Shown: positions 1 to 8,005 of the stretch, in pieces
Numbering within the stretch: the stretch's first letter is position 1
How the letters are laid out: each line of letters opens with the position of its first letter
Assembly: GCF_965205175.1 (NCBI RefSeq)
Contig: NZ_OZ242038.1
Coordinates: forward strand, 1,054,001 to 1,118,000
Length of the DNA stretch: 64,000 nucleotides
DNA from: Poriferisodalis sp965205175
Lineage (GTDB): Bacteria; Actinomycetota; Acidimicrobiia; Acidimicrobiales; Poriferisodalaceae
Direction of reading: 5' to 3'
The notes under the pieces: generated by a model
What the model saw: only the letters and a program-made list of their open reading frames with translations
Database searches by the model: none
What the model was told of the DNA's origin: nothing
Position numbers and translations under genes: made by a program

Positions 1-1
1 C

Positions 2-1342
2 ACCACGCCGACCGGCCCGTACCGCGGCGTCGCCCGGCCGGCGACCGTGTTCGTGATGGAACGCCTGCTCGACGATGCAGCCAACGAGCTCGGCATCGAT
101 CCCGTCGACCTGCGTCGTCACAACCTGGTGGCGCCTGCCGACGTGCCCTACACGGCTGCCACGCGCCTGGTACACGACTCGCGCACCTATCTCGACTGCC
201 TTGAGGGTGCCGTCGAGCTCATCGACTACGCCGGCTTCCGGGCCGCACAGCACCAGGCCGCAGAGCACAGGGCCGCACAGCACAAAGCCGCCGAGCACAA
301 AGACCGGGGCACCGCGAAGGCCCAGCGAGCCTGCGGGATCGGCTTCGCGTGCTACAACGAGCTGACCGGTCTCGGCCAGAAGGCCTCGGCAGGTCCGAGG
401 CTGCCGTTTCGCACCGGTCACGAATCGGCGCAGGTACGCATCGATCCATCGGGCGCGATCACCGCGGCACTGGGCGTGACATCACAGGGCCAGGGCTTGG
501 AAACCACCATGGCGCAGGTCGTGGCAGCCGAGCTTGGCGTCGGTGTCGAGCAGGTGACCGTCGAGCTGGGTGACACCGATCGTCTGTCGTTCGGGATGGG
601 AGCGTTCGCGAGCCGCCAAGGCGTCATCGGCTCGGGCGCGGCGACGCTGGCGGCTCGCGCGGTGCGGACCAAGGTGCTCGTCGTCGCTGCACATCTGCTC
701 GAAGCCGAACCCGAGTGGCTGAGCATCGACTGCGGACTGGTCCACACTCAGGACGCGCCGTCCGTCGGCGTCACGCTCGCCGATGTCGCGCACGTGGCCT
801 ACTTCGAGCCTCACCGCCTCCCGCCCGGCCTCGAGCCTGGCTTGGAGGCGATGCGTTTCTACGACCCGATGACCGGCACGTTCGCAGCAGGCGCGCAGGC
901 GGCGGTGGTGGCCGTGGACCTCGAGACCGGCGATGTGGAGCTGCAGCGGATCGTGTGCGTGGAGGACACCGGTCGCATGATCAATCCGATGGTCGTGGAG
1001 GGCCAGATGCACGGCGCCATCGCGCAGGGCGTGGGCGGTGCGCTGCACGAGCACTTCGTCTACGACGCCGACGGGCAGCTGTTGGCCGGCAGCTTCGTGG
1101 ACTACTTGGCCATCACGGCGGACCGGATGCCGTCCATCGAGCTCGGCCACATCACCGATCCGGCTCACAATCTGAACCAGGTGCGCGGCGCCGGCGAGGG
1201 CGGCACGCTCGGACCCTATGCCGCCATCGCCAATGCCGTCTGCGATGCGCTCGCACCGCTGGGCATCACCATCGACGAATTGCCGCTCAGCCCTGCTCGC
1301 GTACATGCGGCGCTCGCAGCCGCGCGCCGACAGCGGCGATGA
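2..1342 (+). CDS. Molybdopterin-binding subunit of a xanthine dehydrogenase / CO dehydrogenase-type hydroxylase (5' truncated by window)
   Basis: This is the C-terminal part of the large catalytic subunit of a xanthine oxidase-family molybdenum hydroxylase. The frame is open from base 2 and begins with TGPYRGVARPATVF, the family's conserved loop at the Mo-pterin site (usually G-x-Y-R-G-x-G-R-P-E), so the true start lies upstream of the window and an ATG at 47 is internal. Further family segments are GVTSQGQGLETTMAQVVA and, near the end, VRGAGEGGTLGPYAAIANAV, whose Glu matches the catalytic glutamate of the GxGE loop. Partners (FAD and 2Fe-2S subunits) are not visible here. The substrate cannot be told. 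A His/Ala-rich insertion at about residues 65-85 is made of 15-nt repeats. The C terminus is complete (TGA). Confidence 0.88.
   Translation, partial: TTPTGPYRGVARPATVFVMERLLDDAANELGIDPVDLRRHNLVAPADVPYTAATRLVHDSRTYLDCLEGAVELIDYAGFRAAQHQAAEHRAAQHKAAEHKDRGTAKAQRACGIGFACYNELTGLGQKASAGPRLPFRTGHESAQVRIDPSGAITAALGVTSQGQGLETTMAQVVAAELGVGVEQVTVELGDTDRLSFGMGAFASRQGVIGSGAATLAARAVRTKVLVVAAHLLEAEPEWLSIDCGLVHTQDAPSVGVTLADVAHVAYFEPHRLPPGLEPGLEAMRFYDPMTGTFAAGAQAAVVAVDLETGDVELQRIVCVEDTGRMINPMVVEGQMHGAIAQGVGGALHEHFVYDADGQLLAGSFVDYLAITADRMPSIELGHITDPAHNLNQVRGAGEGGTLGPYAAIANAVCDALAPLGITIDELPLSPARVHAALAAARRQRR
242..301 (+). repeat. 15-nt in-frame tandem repeat, 4 units
   Basis: Four consecutive 15-nt units related to GCCGCACAGCACCAG (242-256, 257-271, 272-286, 287-301) encode AAQHQ/AAEHR/AAQHK/AAEHK in the molybdenum hydroxylase. 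The unit is five codons, so copy-number change keeps the frame. It sits between conserved blocks and looks like a surface insertion. Confidence 0.85.
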
Positions 1343-1355
1343 AACGCGGCCGGGC

Positions 1356-4226
1356 TCAGGTGTGGGCACCTGCGCCGAGGTAAGCATGTACCACGGCGTC
1401 GTCGACACGGATCTGCGCCGGCGTGCCCTGCGCGATGACCTGCCCGAAATTCAGCACATAGATGTAGTCGCACACCTCGAGCACGAGACCCATGTCGTGA
1501 TCGATGAGCAGGATCGCCACGCCTTCCGATGCCACATCCAGCAATCGCACCCCCAAACCGACGCTCTCCGCAGTGGTCAGCCCCGCAGCAGGCTCGTCGG
1601 CGAGCAGCACCCGCGGCCCGGGCGCCAGTGCACGAGCGAATCCGACCAGCTTCTGGCTTCCGAGCGGCAGGCTCGAAGGCTTGGCGTCCGTGTCGGCAGA
1701 CAAGCCGACGAGTTCCATCGCCGCATCCACCTGCGGGAGCGGCGCCGACCGTGTCGGGGCCACGAAATCGGCGAGCACCGAGGCGAACGACGAGTGTTCC
1801 GCCGCAACCCGCACGTTCTCGCTGACGGTCAGGTCGTTGAACAGTTCGAGCGACTGCCAGGTGCGCGTCAAGCCGAGCCGGGCGCGCTCGTGAGGCGATT
1901 CGCGGGCGAGCGGCATGCCGCAGAGCGTGACGTGCCCTCGTGAGGGAACGAAGCCCGTCAGCGCATCGACCAACGTCGTCTTGCCGCCGCCGTTCGGTCC
2001 GATCAAGCCGACGATCTGACCTTCTCGGATCTGCAGCGACGCGCCGTCGAGGGCCTTCAGCGCGCCGAATCGCACGGTGAGATCAGCCACGTCGAGCACG
2101 ACGGGAGCGTTTTCGAAGCTGGCGGGTCGTGCTTTGCGCACGTAGCCCGAGCCGGCTCGAATGGTGCTGCCCGGAATGGTGCTGCCCGGCATTGTGTCGT
2201 CAGATGCTCTGGAGTCCTGCGACGACGCTGCTTGAGCATCGCTGTGTCCGCGAGCCGATGCCACCGCTTGTCGAGCAGCCCGCCAGGCTTTGAGCCGGTG
2301 CAGGTTCTGTCGGTACGCGCCGGCGATGCCTTCGGAGAAGAAGATCGCCGTGAGCACCAGTGCAACTCCTGCCACGAACTGATACCACCGCCCGAGCGGG
2401 GCGATGCGGTCGACGGCGATGTAGACGATGCCCAGCGGCGCGAACAGTCCGGCGACGATGGCGCCGGCAACGCTGGTGATGCCGCACAGGTAGGCCAAGG
2501 CCAAGTAGCTCAGGCCTATCAGCACGGCAAAGCTGTCCGCCGAGAGCTGACCTCGGCTGTAGCCGATCAGCGAGCCGCCGAGACCGGCCAAGAACGACGC
2601 GACAGCGAATGCCAGCAGTTTGGTTCCCGTGACCGAGATGCCGATTGACGCGCTGGCTCGCTCATTCGAGCGAATCGCCAAGAACCGCCGACCGGTGGCG
2701 CTGCGAGCCAGGTTTCCGACCGCCACCGTGCAGGCGGCCACGACCGCAAGCACGAGAAATCCGAACTCCAGCCGGGCGAGATTGCGGCCGTCGCGGATGC
2801 CGAGATTCCAGCCGAGCAGCGTCGGATCGGAGATGGGGCTGCCGAACAGGCCGGAGATGGACGGGTTGCGGAACACGAACTCCTCCAGCGCGACAGCGCC
2901 CGACAGCGTGACCACCGCCAGTTGCGCCCCGCGGATCCGCAGCGCCGGTATGCCCACCACCACGCCGAAGCCGGTGGCGGCCAGCGTCGCCGCCAGCAGC
3001 GAGAAGGGAAACGGCACGTCGAGCGCGTCGCCCAGCTTGCTGAGCGCGAAGCCCGCGGCACCGGCAATGGCGGCCTGCGCCAGTGAGATCTGGCCGACCA
3101 GGCCGGTGAGCACCACCAGCGACAGCATGACCACGGTCATGGTCATGCTGGTGATGATGCCGATGCGGTAGCTGCCTTGGGCTACGACCATCAGCACGCC
3201 GGCCGCCGCGACGAACGCGGCGACCACGCTCGGGCGCATCGGCGGCCGAGTGACCTCGGGCAAGGGGTCGGTCTCCACCGCGCCGCGCGCGGGCAGCGTG
3301 TTGCCCAAGCCGTACAGCGCGATCACGATGACGCCGAACGGCAGCGCATGGGAGATGCCGGTGATGGCCCAGTCCGGCCACCATGGGCTGCTGGTCTGGT
3401 AGACGACGATCGACTGGAAGATGCCCAATCCGAAGGCTGCCGCGACGGTGACTGCGATGGACCGCAGTCGTCCGATGACCGCCGCGGCCAGCGCCGGCAC
3501 GATCGCGAGCACGTAGGTCAGCGGATTCAGCGTGACGATGGGCGAAGTCAAGATGACGAGGAACCCGGCCACGGTGCTCGACAGCACCCAGGTGGCGCCG
3601 GCCAGCTGCTGCGGCGAGTAGCGAGCCAAGCTGATCGCCTGCTCGTTCTCGGTGGACGCCCGCGTCGCCAGCCCGAGGCGGGTGTAGCGGAACCAGGCGC
3701 CCGCAGCCACCGTGGTCGCGAGCACGACGGCGGTGAGCCACAGCCGATCACGTGAGAAGCTGGTGCCCCCGAAGCTGACCGACTCGTTCGGCAGTATCGG
3801 CGCGACGACACGAGCAGCGTTCGTGAAGTGCATCACGATCAGGGCTTGGATCGCCAGCAGCACGCCCACCGACGCCACCACGCGGGCCAGGATCGGGGCT
3901 CGTCGAAGCGGACGGAACACCCCGAAGTGCACGATGAGTCCGACGAGGCTGCACGACAGCACCGCCAGCACCATCGCCAACGCGAACGGCACGCTGCCCG
4001 CTGCGCCTCCGAGCCCCACCCGGTGGCGAACGAGGACGATGGGCAGCACCAAGTCTCCCGTGCGCCTGAGTTCGTCGTAGACGTAGGCACCCCACATCGC
4101 CATCGCTCCGGTGGCGAAGTTGATGATGCCGGTGCCCCGGTAGGTGATGACGACGCCGAGCGACAGCGCTGCGTAGACGCAGCCGAAGCCCAAGCCGACG
4201 ATGGCGAACAGGAGGTAGTGGTCCAC
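1356..4226 (-). CDS. Fused branched-chain amino-acid-type ABC transporter: LivH-LivM-LivG
   Basis: A single 956-residue protein joins the three inner-membrane components of a LivHMGF-type importer. Residues ~1-310 are a LivH-like permease (YRGTGIINFATGAMAMWGAY is the LivH start). Residues ~330-640 are a LivM-like permease (TGLVGQISLAQAAIAGAAGF). A linker of ~60 residues follows, then a LivG ATPase (~700-956) with Walker A GPNGGGKTT, the relaxed signature LPLGSQKLVGFARAL, and Walker B RVLLADEPAAGL. GTG start. It ends a minus-strand operon after livF and the binding-protein gene. The fusion fixes a 1:1:1 stoichiometry, with LivF as a separate second ATPase. The substrate (amino acid, amide or other small polar molecule) is unknown. 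Confidence 0.9.
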   Translation of the reverse strand: MDHYLLFAIVGLGFGCVYAALSLGVVITYRGTGIINFATGAMAMWGAYVYDELRRTGDLVLPIVLVRHRVGLGGAAGSVPFALAMVLAVLSCSLVGLIVHFGVFRPLRRAPILARVVASVGVLLAIQALIVMHFTNAARVVAPILPNESVSFGGTSFSRDRLWLTAVVLATTVAAGAWFRYTRLGLATRASTENEQAISLARYSPQQLAGATWVLSSTVAGFLVILTSPIVTLNPLTYVLAIVPALAAAVIGRLRSIAVTVAAAFGLGIFQSIVVYQTSSPWWPDWAITGISHALPFGVIVIALYGLGNTLPARGAVETDPLPEVTRPPMRPSVVAAFVAAAGVLMVVAQGSYRIGIITSMTMTVVMLSLVVLTGLVGQISLAQAAIAGAAGFALSKLGDALDVPFPFSLLAATLAATGFGVVVGIPALRIRGAQLAVVTLSGAVALEEFVFRNPSISGLFGSPISDPTLLGWNLGIRDGRNLARLEFGFLVLAVVAACTVAVGNLARSATGRRFLAIRSNERASASIGISVTGTKLLAFAVASFLAGLGGSLIGYSRGQLSADSFAVLIGLSYLALAYLCGITSVAGAIVAGLFAPLGIVYIAVDRIAPLGRWYQFVAGVALVLTAIFFSEGIAGAYRQNLHRLKAWRAARQAVASARGHSDAQAASSQDSRASDDTMPGSTIPGSTIRAGSGYVRKARPASFENAPVVLDVADLTVRFGALKALDGASLQIREGQIVGLIGPNGGGKTTLVDALTGFVPSRGHVTLCGMPLARESPHERARLGLTRTWQSLELFNDLTVSENVRVAAEHSSFASVLADFVAPTRSAPLPQVDAAMELVGLSADTDAKPSSLPLGSQKLVGFARALAPGPRVLLADEPAAGLTTAESVGLGVRLLDVASEGVAILLIDHDMGLVLEVCDYIYVLNFGQVIAQGTPAQIRVDDAVVHAYLGAGAHT
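2161..2190 (-). repeat. 15-nt in-frame tandem repeat, 2 units
   Basis: Two near-identical 15-nt units (ATGGTGCTGCCCGGA, 2161-2175, and 2176-2190 on the plus strand) encode the doubled pentapeptide PGSTI in the linker between the LivM-like and LivG-like parts of the fused transporter. Confidence 0.7.
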
Positions 4227-4298
4227 TGGGGCGGGTACGGCTCAGATCGCCCGTTCACTCATCTGCGAACGCTCGCAGTTGGGTGAACAGCCATGCGG

Positions 4299-5660
4299 TT
4301 ACAGGCCGCTGAGCTGGTACGCGTCGAAGAGTCCGTCGCCGATCACGATGCGGCCCAGCGTGCCGTCTTCGTGCTCGACGACCTGCCAGACCATGATGTG
4401 CGACATGCAGTGCGAGGACTCCGGGGGCCATGGCGCTTGACCGCAGCGCAGGCTGGGGCCGAACCAGCCAGGGGTCTCGCCGGCGGTAGCGAAGGCTTCG
4501 CTCACCGAAGCAGCAGTGATGGGCCCAGTGATCGTCTCCAGGATGAACGCGATTTCGCGCCACGCTCCGTAGGGCGCCACCGCGAAGCCGTTCACGTGCC
4601 GCTCGTGACGGGCTGCGGTCATCTCCTGCGCGTACGCCGCGAGCCGCTGTTGTATCTCCGGCGGCGCGAAGTCGGCCAGGAAGGGTGTCCACTGATCGCC
4701 TTGGGTGTAGGTGCCGACCGCGGCAGACCCCAGCAGATCGATGTACAGGGTGCACGATCCGGCGAAGATCGGCTTGTCGAAGCCGCTCGCGGCAGCCGCG
4801 CCGACCATGCCGATGCAGCCGAACTCGTCGAGATGGCTCATCATGCCTCCGACGCCGGCGGACTGCGCTGCTGCGACCGCAGCAGTCCAGTCGGGCGCGG
4901 CGGCGTCCACCACGACGCGTGTCATCTCGATGCCGTAGTGCTGGAGGACCCGTGCGATCACTTGGTCCATGAAGTCCAGTCCCGTGGGGGTGTCTTGCAC
5001 GATCACTGCGACGTGATCGATACCGAGTTCTGAGAACGTCTTGGCCGGCCCGACCGCGAAGGCGCCGCTCGCTGCGTGGAGCAGGAATGCGCCGGGGCTG
5101 TTGCGCTCGGTGGGCCCCCACGAGTGAGACGAGACATAGGGAATGCCGGCGTCGAGCCACAATCCGAGCGCAGCCTCCGAGGCCATCTCGATGCCCATGT
5201 AGGCCAAGACGACATCTTCTTCGATGAGCTTGATGGCGCAGTTGACGGCGCCGTCAGGCGTGCTGTCGGAGAAGCAGAACACCGGCTCGATCTTTGCGCC
5301 GTGGATGCCGCCGGCCGCATTGATGGCATTGATGGCCACTTCGCCGCCGATGCGCAGCTCTGGCAGCGAGATGTTGCCCCCCTCGTTGTTGACGTAGCCG
5401 ATCTTGATGACCTCGCCGGTCCGGTCGATTGCTGCCTGGCTGGCTCCGTTGCCGGTCGCTGGATCCGGGGCAGTTCCGTCGCCGTCGCCGGAGGTGACAG
5501 GTGAGGCAGCGACCGGGTCGTCGCTGCTGCGGCCGCCGGCCGCCGGCTCGTCGCCGCTGCCGCACGCCGCCGCGGCCAGGCAGCATGCGGCGAATGCCAC
5601 GAGCAGCGCCCGTCGCCGTCCAGCGCCGAATCTCGCTGCGCCCCACGTCGTGAGTCTCAT
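4299..5660 (-). CDS. ABC transporter substrate-binding lipoprotein, LivJ/LivK family
   Basis: The 453-residue product is a type I periplasmic-binding-fold protein (Peripla_BP_6 class) that would capture ligand outside the membrane and deliver it to the LivHMG fusion. I start at ATG 5660, which gives a lipoprotein signal: Arg-rich n-region, hydrophobic core, lipobox LAAAACGSG. The reading frame stays open 54 codons further upstream, but that stretch lies antisense-like across livF and has no family features. After a Ser/Asp/Gly-rich tether, the mature part begins with EVIKIGYVNNEGG, typical of these proteins. It lies 13 bp after livF and 72 bp before the permease fusion, consistent with one operon. 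Confidence 0.87.
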   Translation of the reverse strand: MRLTTWGAARFGAGRRRALLVAFAACCLAAAACGSGDEPAAGGRSSDDPVAASPVTSGDGDGTAPDPATGNGASQAAIDRTGEVIKIGYVNNEGGNISLPELRIGGEVAINAINAAGGIHGAKIEPVFCFSDSTPDGAVNCAIKLIEEDVVLAYMGIEMASEAALGLWLDAGIPYVSSHSWGPTERNSPGAFLLHAASGAFAVGPAKTFSELGIDHVAVIVQDTPTGLDFMDQVIARVLQHYGIEMTRVVVDAAAPDWTAAVAAAQSAGVGGMMSHLDEFGCIGMVGAAAASGFDKPIFAGSCTLYIDLLGSAAVGTYTQGDQWTPFLADFAPPEIQQRLAAYAQEMTAARHERHVNGFAVAPYGAWREIAFILETITGPITAASVSEAFATAGETPGWFGPSLRCGQAPWPPESSHCMSHIMVWQVVEHEDGTLGRIVIGDGLFDAYQLSGL

Positions 5661-5673
5661 CGAATGCCCGACG

Positions 5674-6552
5674 CTAGCCGTGGTCGCCGACGCGCTCACG
5701 CAGATAGCTGGCCGCGAGCGTCTCGGGCCGGCGCGCCAATTCCTGTACCGTGCCCGCCAGCAACAGCGTGCCGCCGTTGAGCACGTAGACACGGTCGGCG
5801 ATGGCGAGTGCGGCAGGCACATGCTGTTCCACTAGCAGCACCGCCGCGCCCGACTCGTCTGCAATGTGGCGAACCACCGGCAACAGGCGCTCCACCACGA
5901 TCGGCGCCAGTCCCAAGCTCAGCTCGTCCACCATGAGGAGCTGCGGATCGGCAATGAGCCGGCAGCCCAGAGCCAGCATCTGCTGTTCGCCGCCGGAGAG
6001 CAGGCCGGTGCGGCGGCGCAGGAGCGGTCCGAGGGTCGGGAACCAGCCGACGATGTCGGACTCGGTCACCGTGCTGGCTCTGTGGCGGTGCAGGCGCAGG
6101 TTCTCCGCAACGCTGAGCTGGTGGAAGATCCCACGGTCTTCCGGCAGCAGTGCCACGCCTCGGCGTGCCACGTCGTGCGGGCTCGCGCCGGCCAACGGGC
6201 GGCCGAGCACGTCGATCTCGCCGTCGATGGGCCGCAGGACTCCGGCAATCGTCATCAGCGTCGTCGTCTTGCCGGCGCCGTTGGGACCCAGCAGCGCCAC
6301 CACTTCGCCGTGGTCGACGTGCAGGGAGAGGTCGCGTACGGCGGGAACGCCGCTCCAGCCGGCCATCAGATTCCGCAACTCCAGCGCCGGGCCTGTGCCA
6401 GCCGGGCCAGCGGCAGCAGCGTTAGCGGCAGCCCGTGCCCTGTTCACCTGAACGCGCTCATGTGCAGACCTCGGAGTCTGCACCACGGTAGGCGTCGGCA
6501 ACAGTTTCGTTCGCACTATCTGACTCACTGACTCACTGGCTCGCTGACTCAC
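5674..6552 (-). CDS. livF: Branched-chain amino-acid ABC transporter ATP-binding protein LivF
   Basis: LivF-type ATPase and first gene of the Liv operon. Walker A is GPNGAGKTT, the signature LLSGGEQQMLALGCRLI, Walker B LLMVDELSLGLAP, and the switch is in VLLVEQHV. The family core starts at about residue 56 (ALELRNLMAGWSGVPAV). The first ~35 residues from the ATG at 6552 are Ser/Gln-rich and arise from DNA with short GACTCACTG-like repeats, so a GTG at 6447 is a plausible true start and the repeat DNA may be the promoter/operator region. Function and family are secure; the start is not. Confidence 0.87.
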   Translation of the reverse strand: MSQRASESVSQIVRTKLLPTPTVVQTPRSAHERVQVNRARAAANAAAAGPAGTGPALELRNLMAGWSGVPAVRDLSLHVDHGEVVALLGPNGAGKTTTLMTIAGVLRPIDGEIDVLGRPLAGASPHDVARRGVALLPEDRGIFHQLSVAENLRLHRHRASTVTESDIVGWFPTLGPLLRRRTGLLSGGEQQMLALGCRLIADPQLLMVDELSLGLAPIVVERLLPVVRHIADESGAAVLLVEQHVPAALAIADRVYVLNGGTLLLAGTVQELARRPETLAASYLRERVGDHG

Positions 6553-6778
6553 CGACCCTGAGTCGCTGCACCGCTGTCACAGCGCAGCCGCGCATCGCAC
6601 CGTCTGCCACAATGAGCGGCCGCCGCCTTGAGGACGTTCTCGGCATGCGAGCTGCACGCCGCCTGATTCCACCGCGCCGGCTCTCCTCACCGGCTCACCC
6701 CTTGACTCCGTCCGCTTCACCCCGACTGGTCCGCCCGACCGGAAGGATCGCCCGTGCGATTCAGCATCTTCTAGTGCG

Positions 6779-8005
6779 GTGACGGCGAAGGTGCAGCGGG
6801 AGTGGCGCCGAGCGCTGCTCTACCTCGGCGGTCTGATGGGGCCGCTCGGCACCTTCGTGCTCCTGCCGATGTTCCCGGAGCTGCGCAGCACCTACGGGGT
6901 GACCACAGCGCAGCTCGGGTGGGCCCTGTGGTGCTACCTCTTGCCGTTCTCGGGATTCCTGCTGGTCTCCGGCACGCTGGGCGATCGCTGGGGCCGCTCG
7001 CGAGTCCTCCGCTTGGCCATCGCGCTCTATGCGGCGGCGACTGCGGGTTGCGCCCTCGCGCCCTCGTACGCGGTGTTTCTGTCGGCACGTGTCGCCCAAG
7101 GGGCACTGAACGCCTTCATCACGCCGCTGCTGCTGGCGACGCTGACCGACGCGGCGCCTGCCTCTGGCATCGGCCGGATCGTGGGCCGCTACTCAGCCGG
7201 GCAAGCGCTCGGGCAGCTTGGCGCCCCGCTGCTGGGAGGCCTCAGCGCGGATGTGAACTGGCGGCTCGGATTCGTGGCGACGGCAGTGATCGGCGCCGTC
7301 ATCGCTGCGCTGCTGCCCAGCATCGCTGACGCCCGTTCCGGCGCTTCAGGCGGAGCACCTGGCGGCACCTCGGTCGGCGCTTCGGCACCGGATCGCACGC
7401 AGGGCGCCGTGCGACAGCTGCGGTCCTTGCTCCGCCGCCCGATGCTGTTGTTGGCGGCCACGACGCTGCTGAGCGCGTTCGGGCCGGTAGGCGTCGTGGT
7501 GCTGGTGGGCTTGAGCAGCCGCGACGTCATCGGGCTGAGCGGCCTCGGCGCCGGCTTGCTGCTGCTCGGCGGTGCAGCCGCAGGCATGGCAGCTGCGCCG
7601 ATGTGGGGCGTCGTGCTGGACCGCTGGGGCGGACGCAACGCCGCCGCTGCAGCAGTCGCAGCCAGCTCAGCACTGGTGGTGATGCTGCCGGCCGCCCGTT
7701 CGGCTTGGATGCTGGCTGTCGTGTGGTGCTTGGCGGGTGCCGCCGCTCAGATGGTCGTGGTCAGCCTGCAGTCGCTCGCCTCGGTCGCCGCGCCGCAGAA
7801 TCGAGCGGGCGCCCTGTCGTTCACTTTGTCGCATCGCTTCGCGGGTCACGCCGTGGGCTCGGTGGTGTGGCTGCCGGTGTTCGCCTTCAGCCCCACCGCC
7901 GCCTACTTGGCTTCGGCCGCGGTGGGCGTGCTGGCCCTCGGCACCGTGGCAGCCAGCGGCCTCGACACGGTCGTGCGCTCGGTCGCGAACGACACGCCCT
8001 CGTAG
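6779..8005 (+). CDS. MFS transporter
   Basis: A 408-residue Major Facilitator Superfamily protein with GTG start. Hydrophobic segments alternate through the whole length in two halves. The loop between TM2 and TM3 reads GDRWGRSRVLR, which matches the MFS motif A (G-x-x-x-D-R-x-G-R-R). The central cytoplasmic loop is a Gly/Ala/Ser-rich run around residues 180-205. Drug- or metabolite-proton antiport is the usual role, but the substrate cannot be inferred. The 3' end overlaps the convergent monooxygenase gene by 103 bp, so both transcripts carry antisense to each other's end. Confidence 0.82.
   Translation: MTAKVQREWRRALLYLGGLMGPLGTFVLLPMFPELRSTYGVTTAQLGWALWCYLLPFSGFLLVSGTLGDRWGRSRVLRLAIALYAAATAGCALAPSYAVFLSARVAQGALNAFITPLLLATLTDAAPASGIGRIVGRYSAGQALGQLGAPLLGGLSADVNWRLGFVATAVIGAVIAALLPSIADARSGASGGAPGGTSVGASAPDRTQGAVRQLRSLLRRPMLLLAATTLLSAFGPVGVVVLVGLSSRDVIGLSGLGAGLLLLGGAAAGMAAAPMWGVVLDRWGGRNAAAAAVAASSALVVMLPAARSAWMLAVVWCLAGAAAQMVVVSLQSLASVAAPQNRAGALSFTLSHRFAGHAVGSVVWLPVFAFSPTAAYLASAAVGVLALGTVAASGLDTVVRSVANDTPS

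Noticed and set aside
482..1408. 308-residue open frame on the minus strand
   Set aside because: Lies antisense to the molybdenum hydroxylase; Arg/His-rich shadow translation with no domain.
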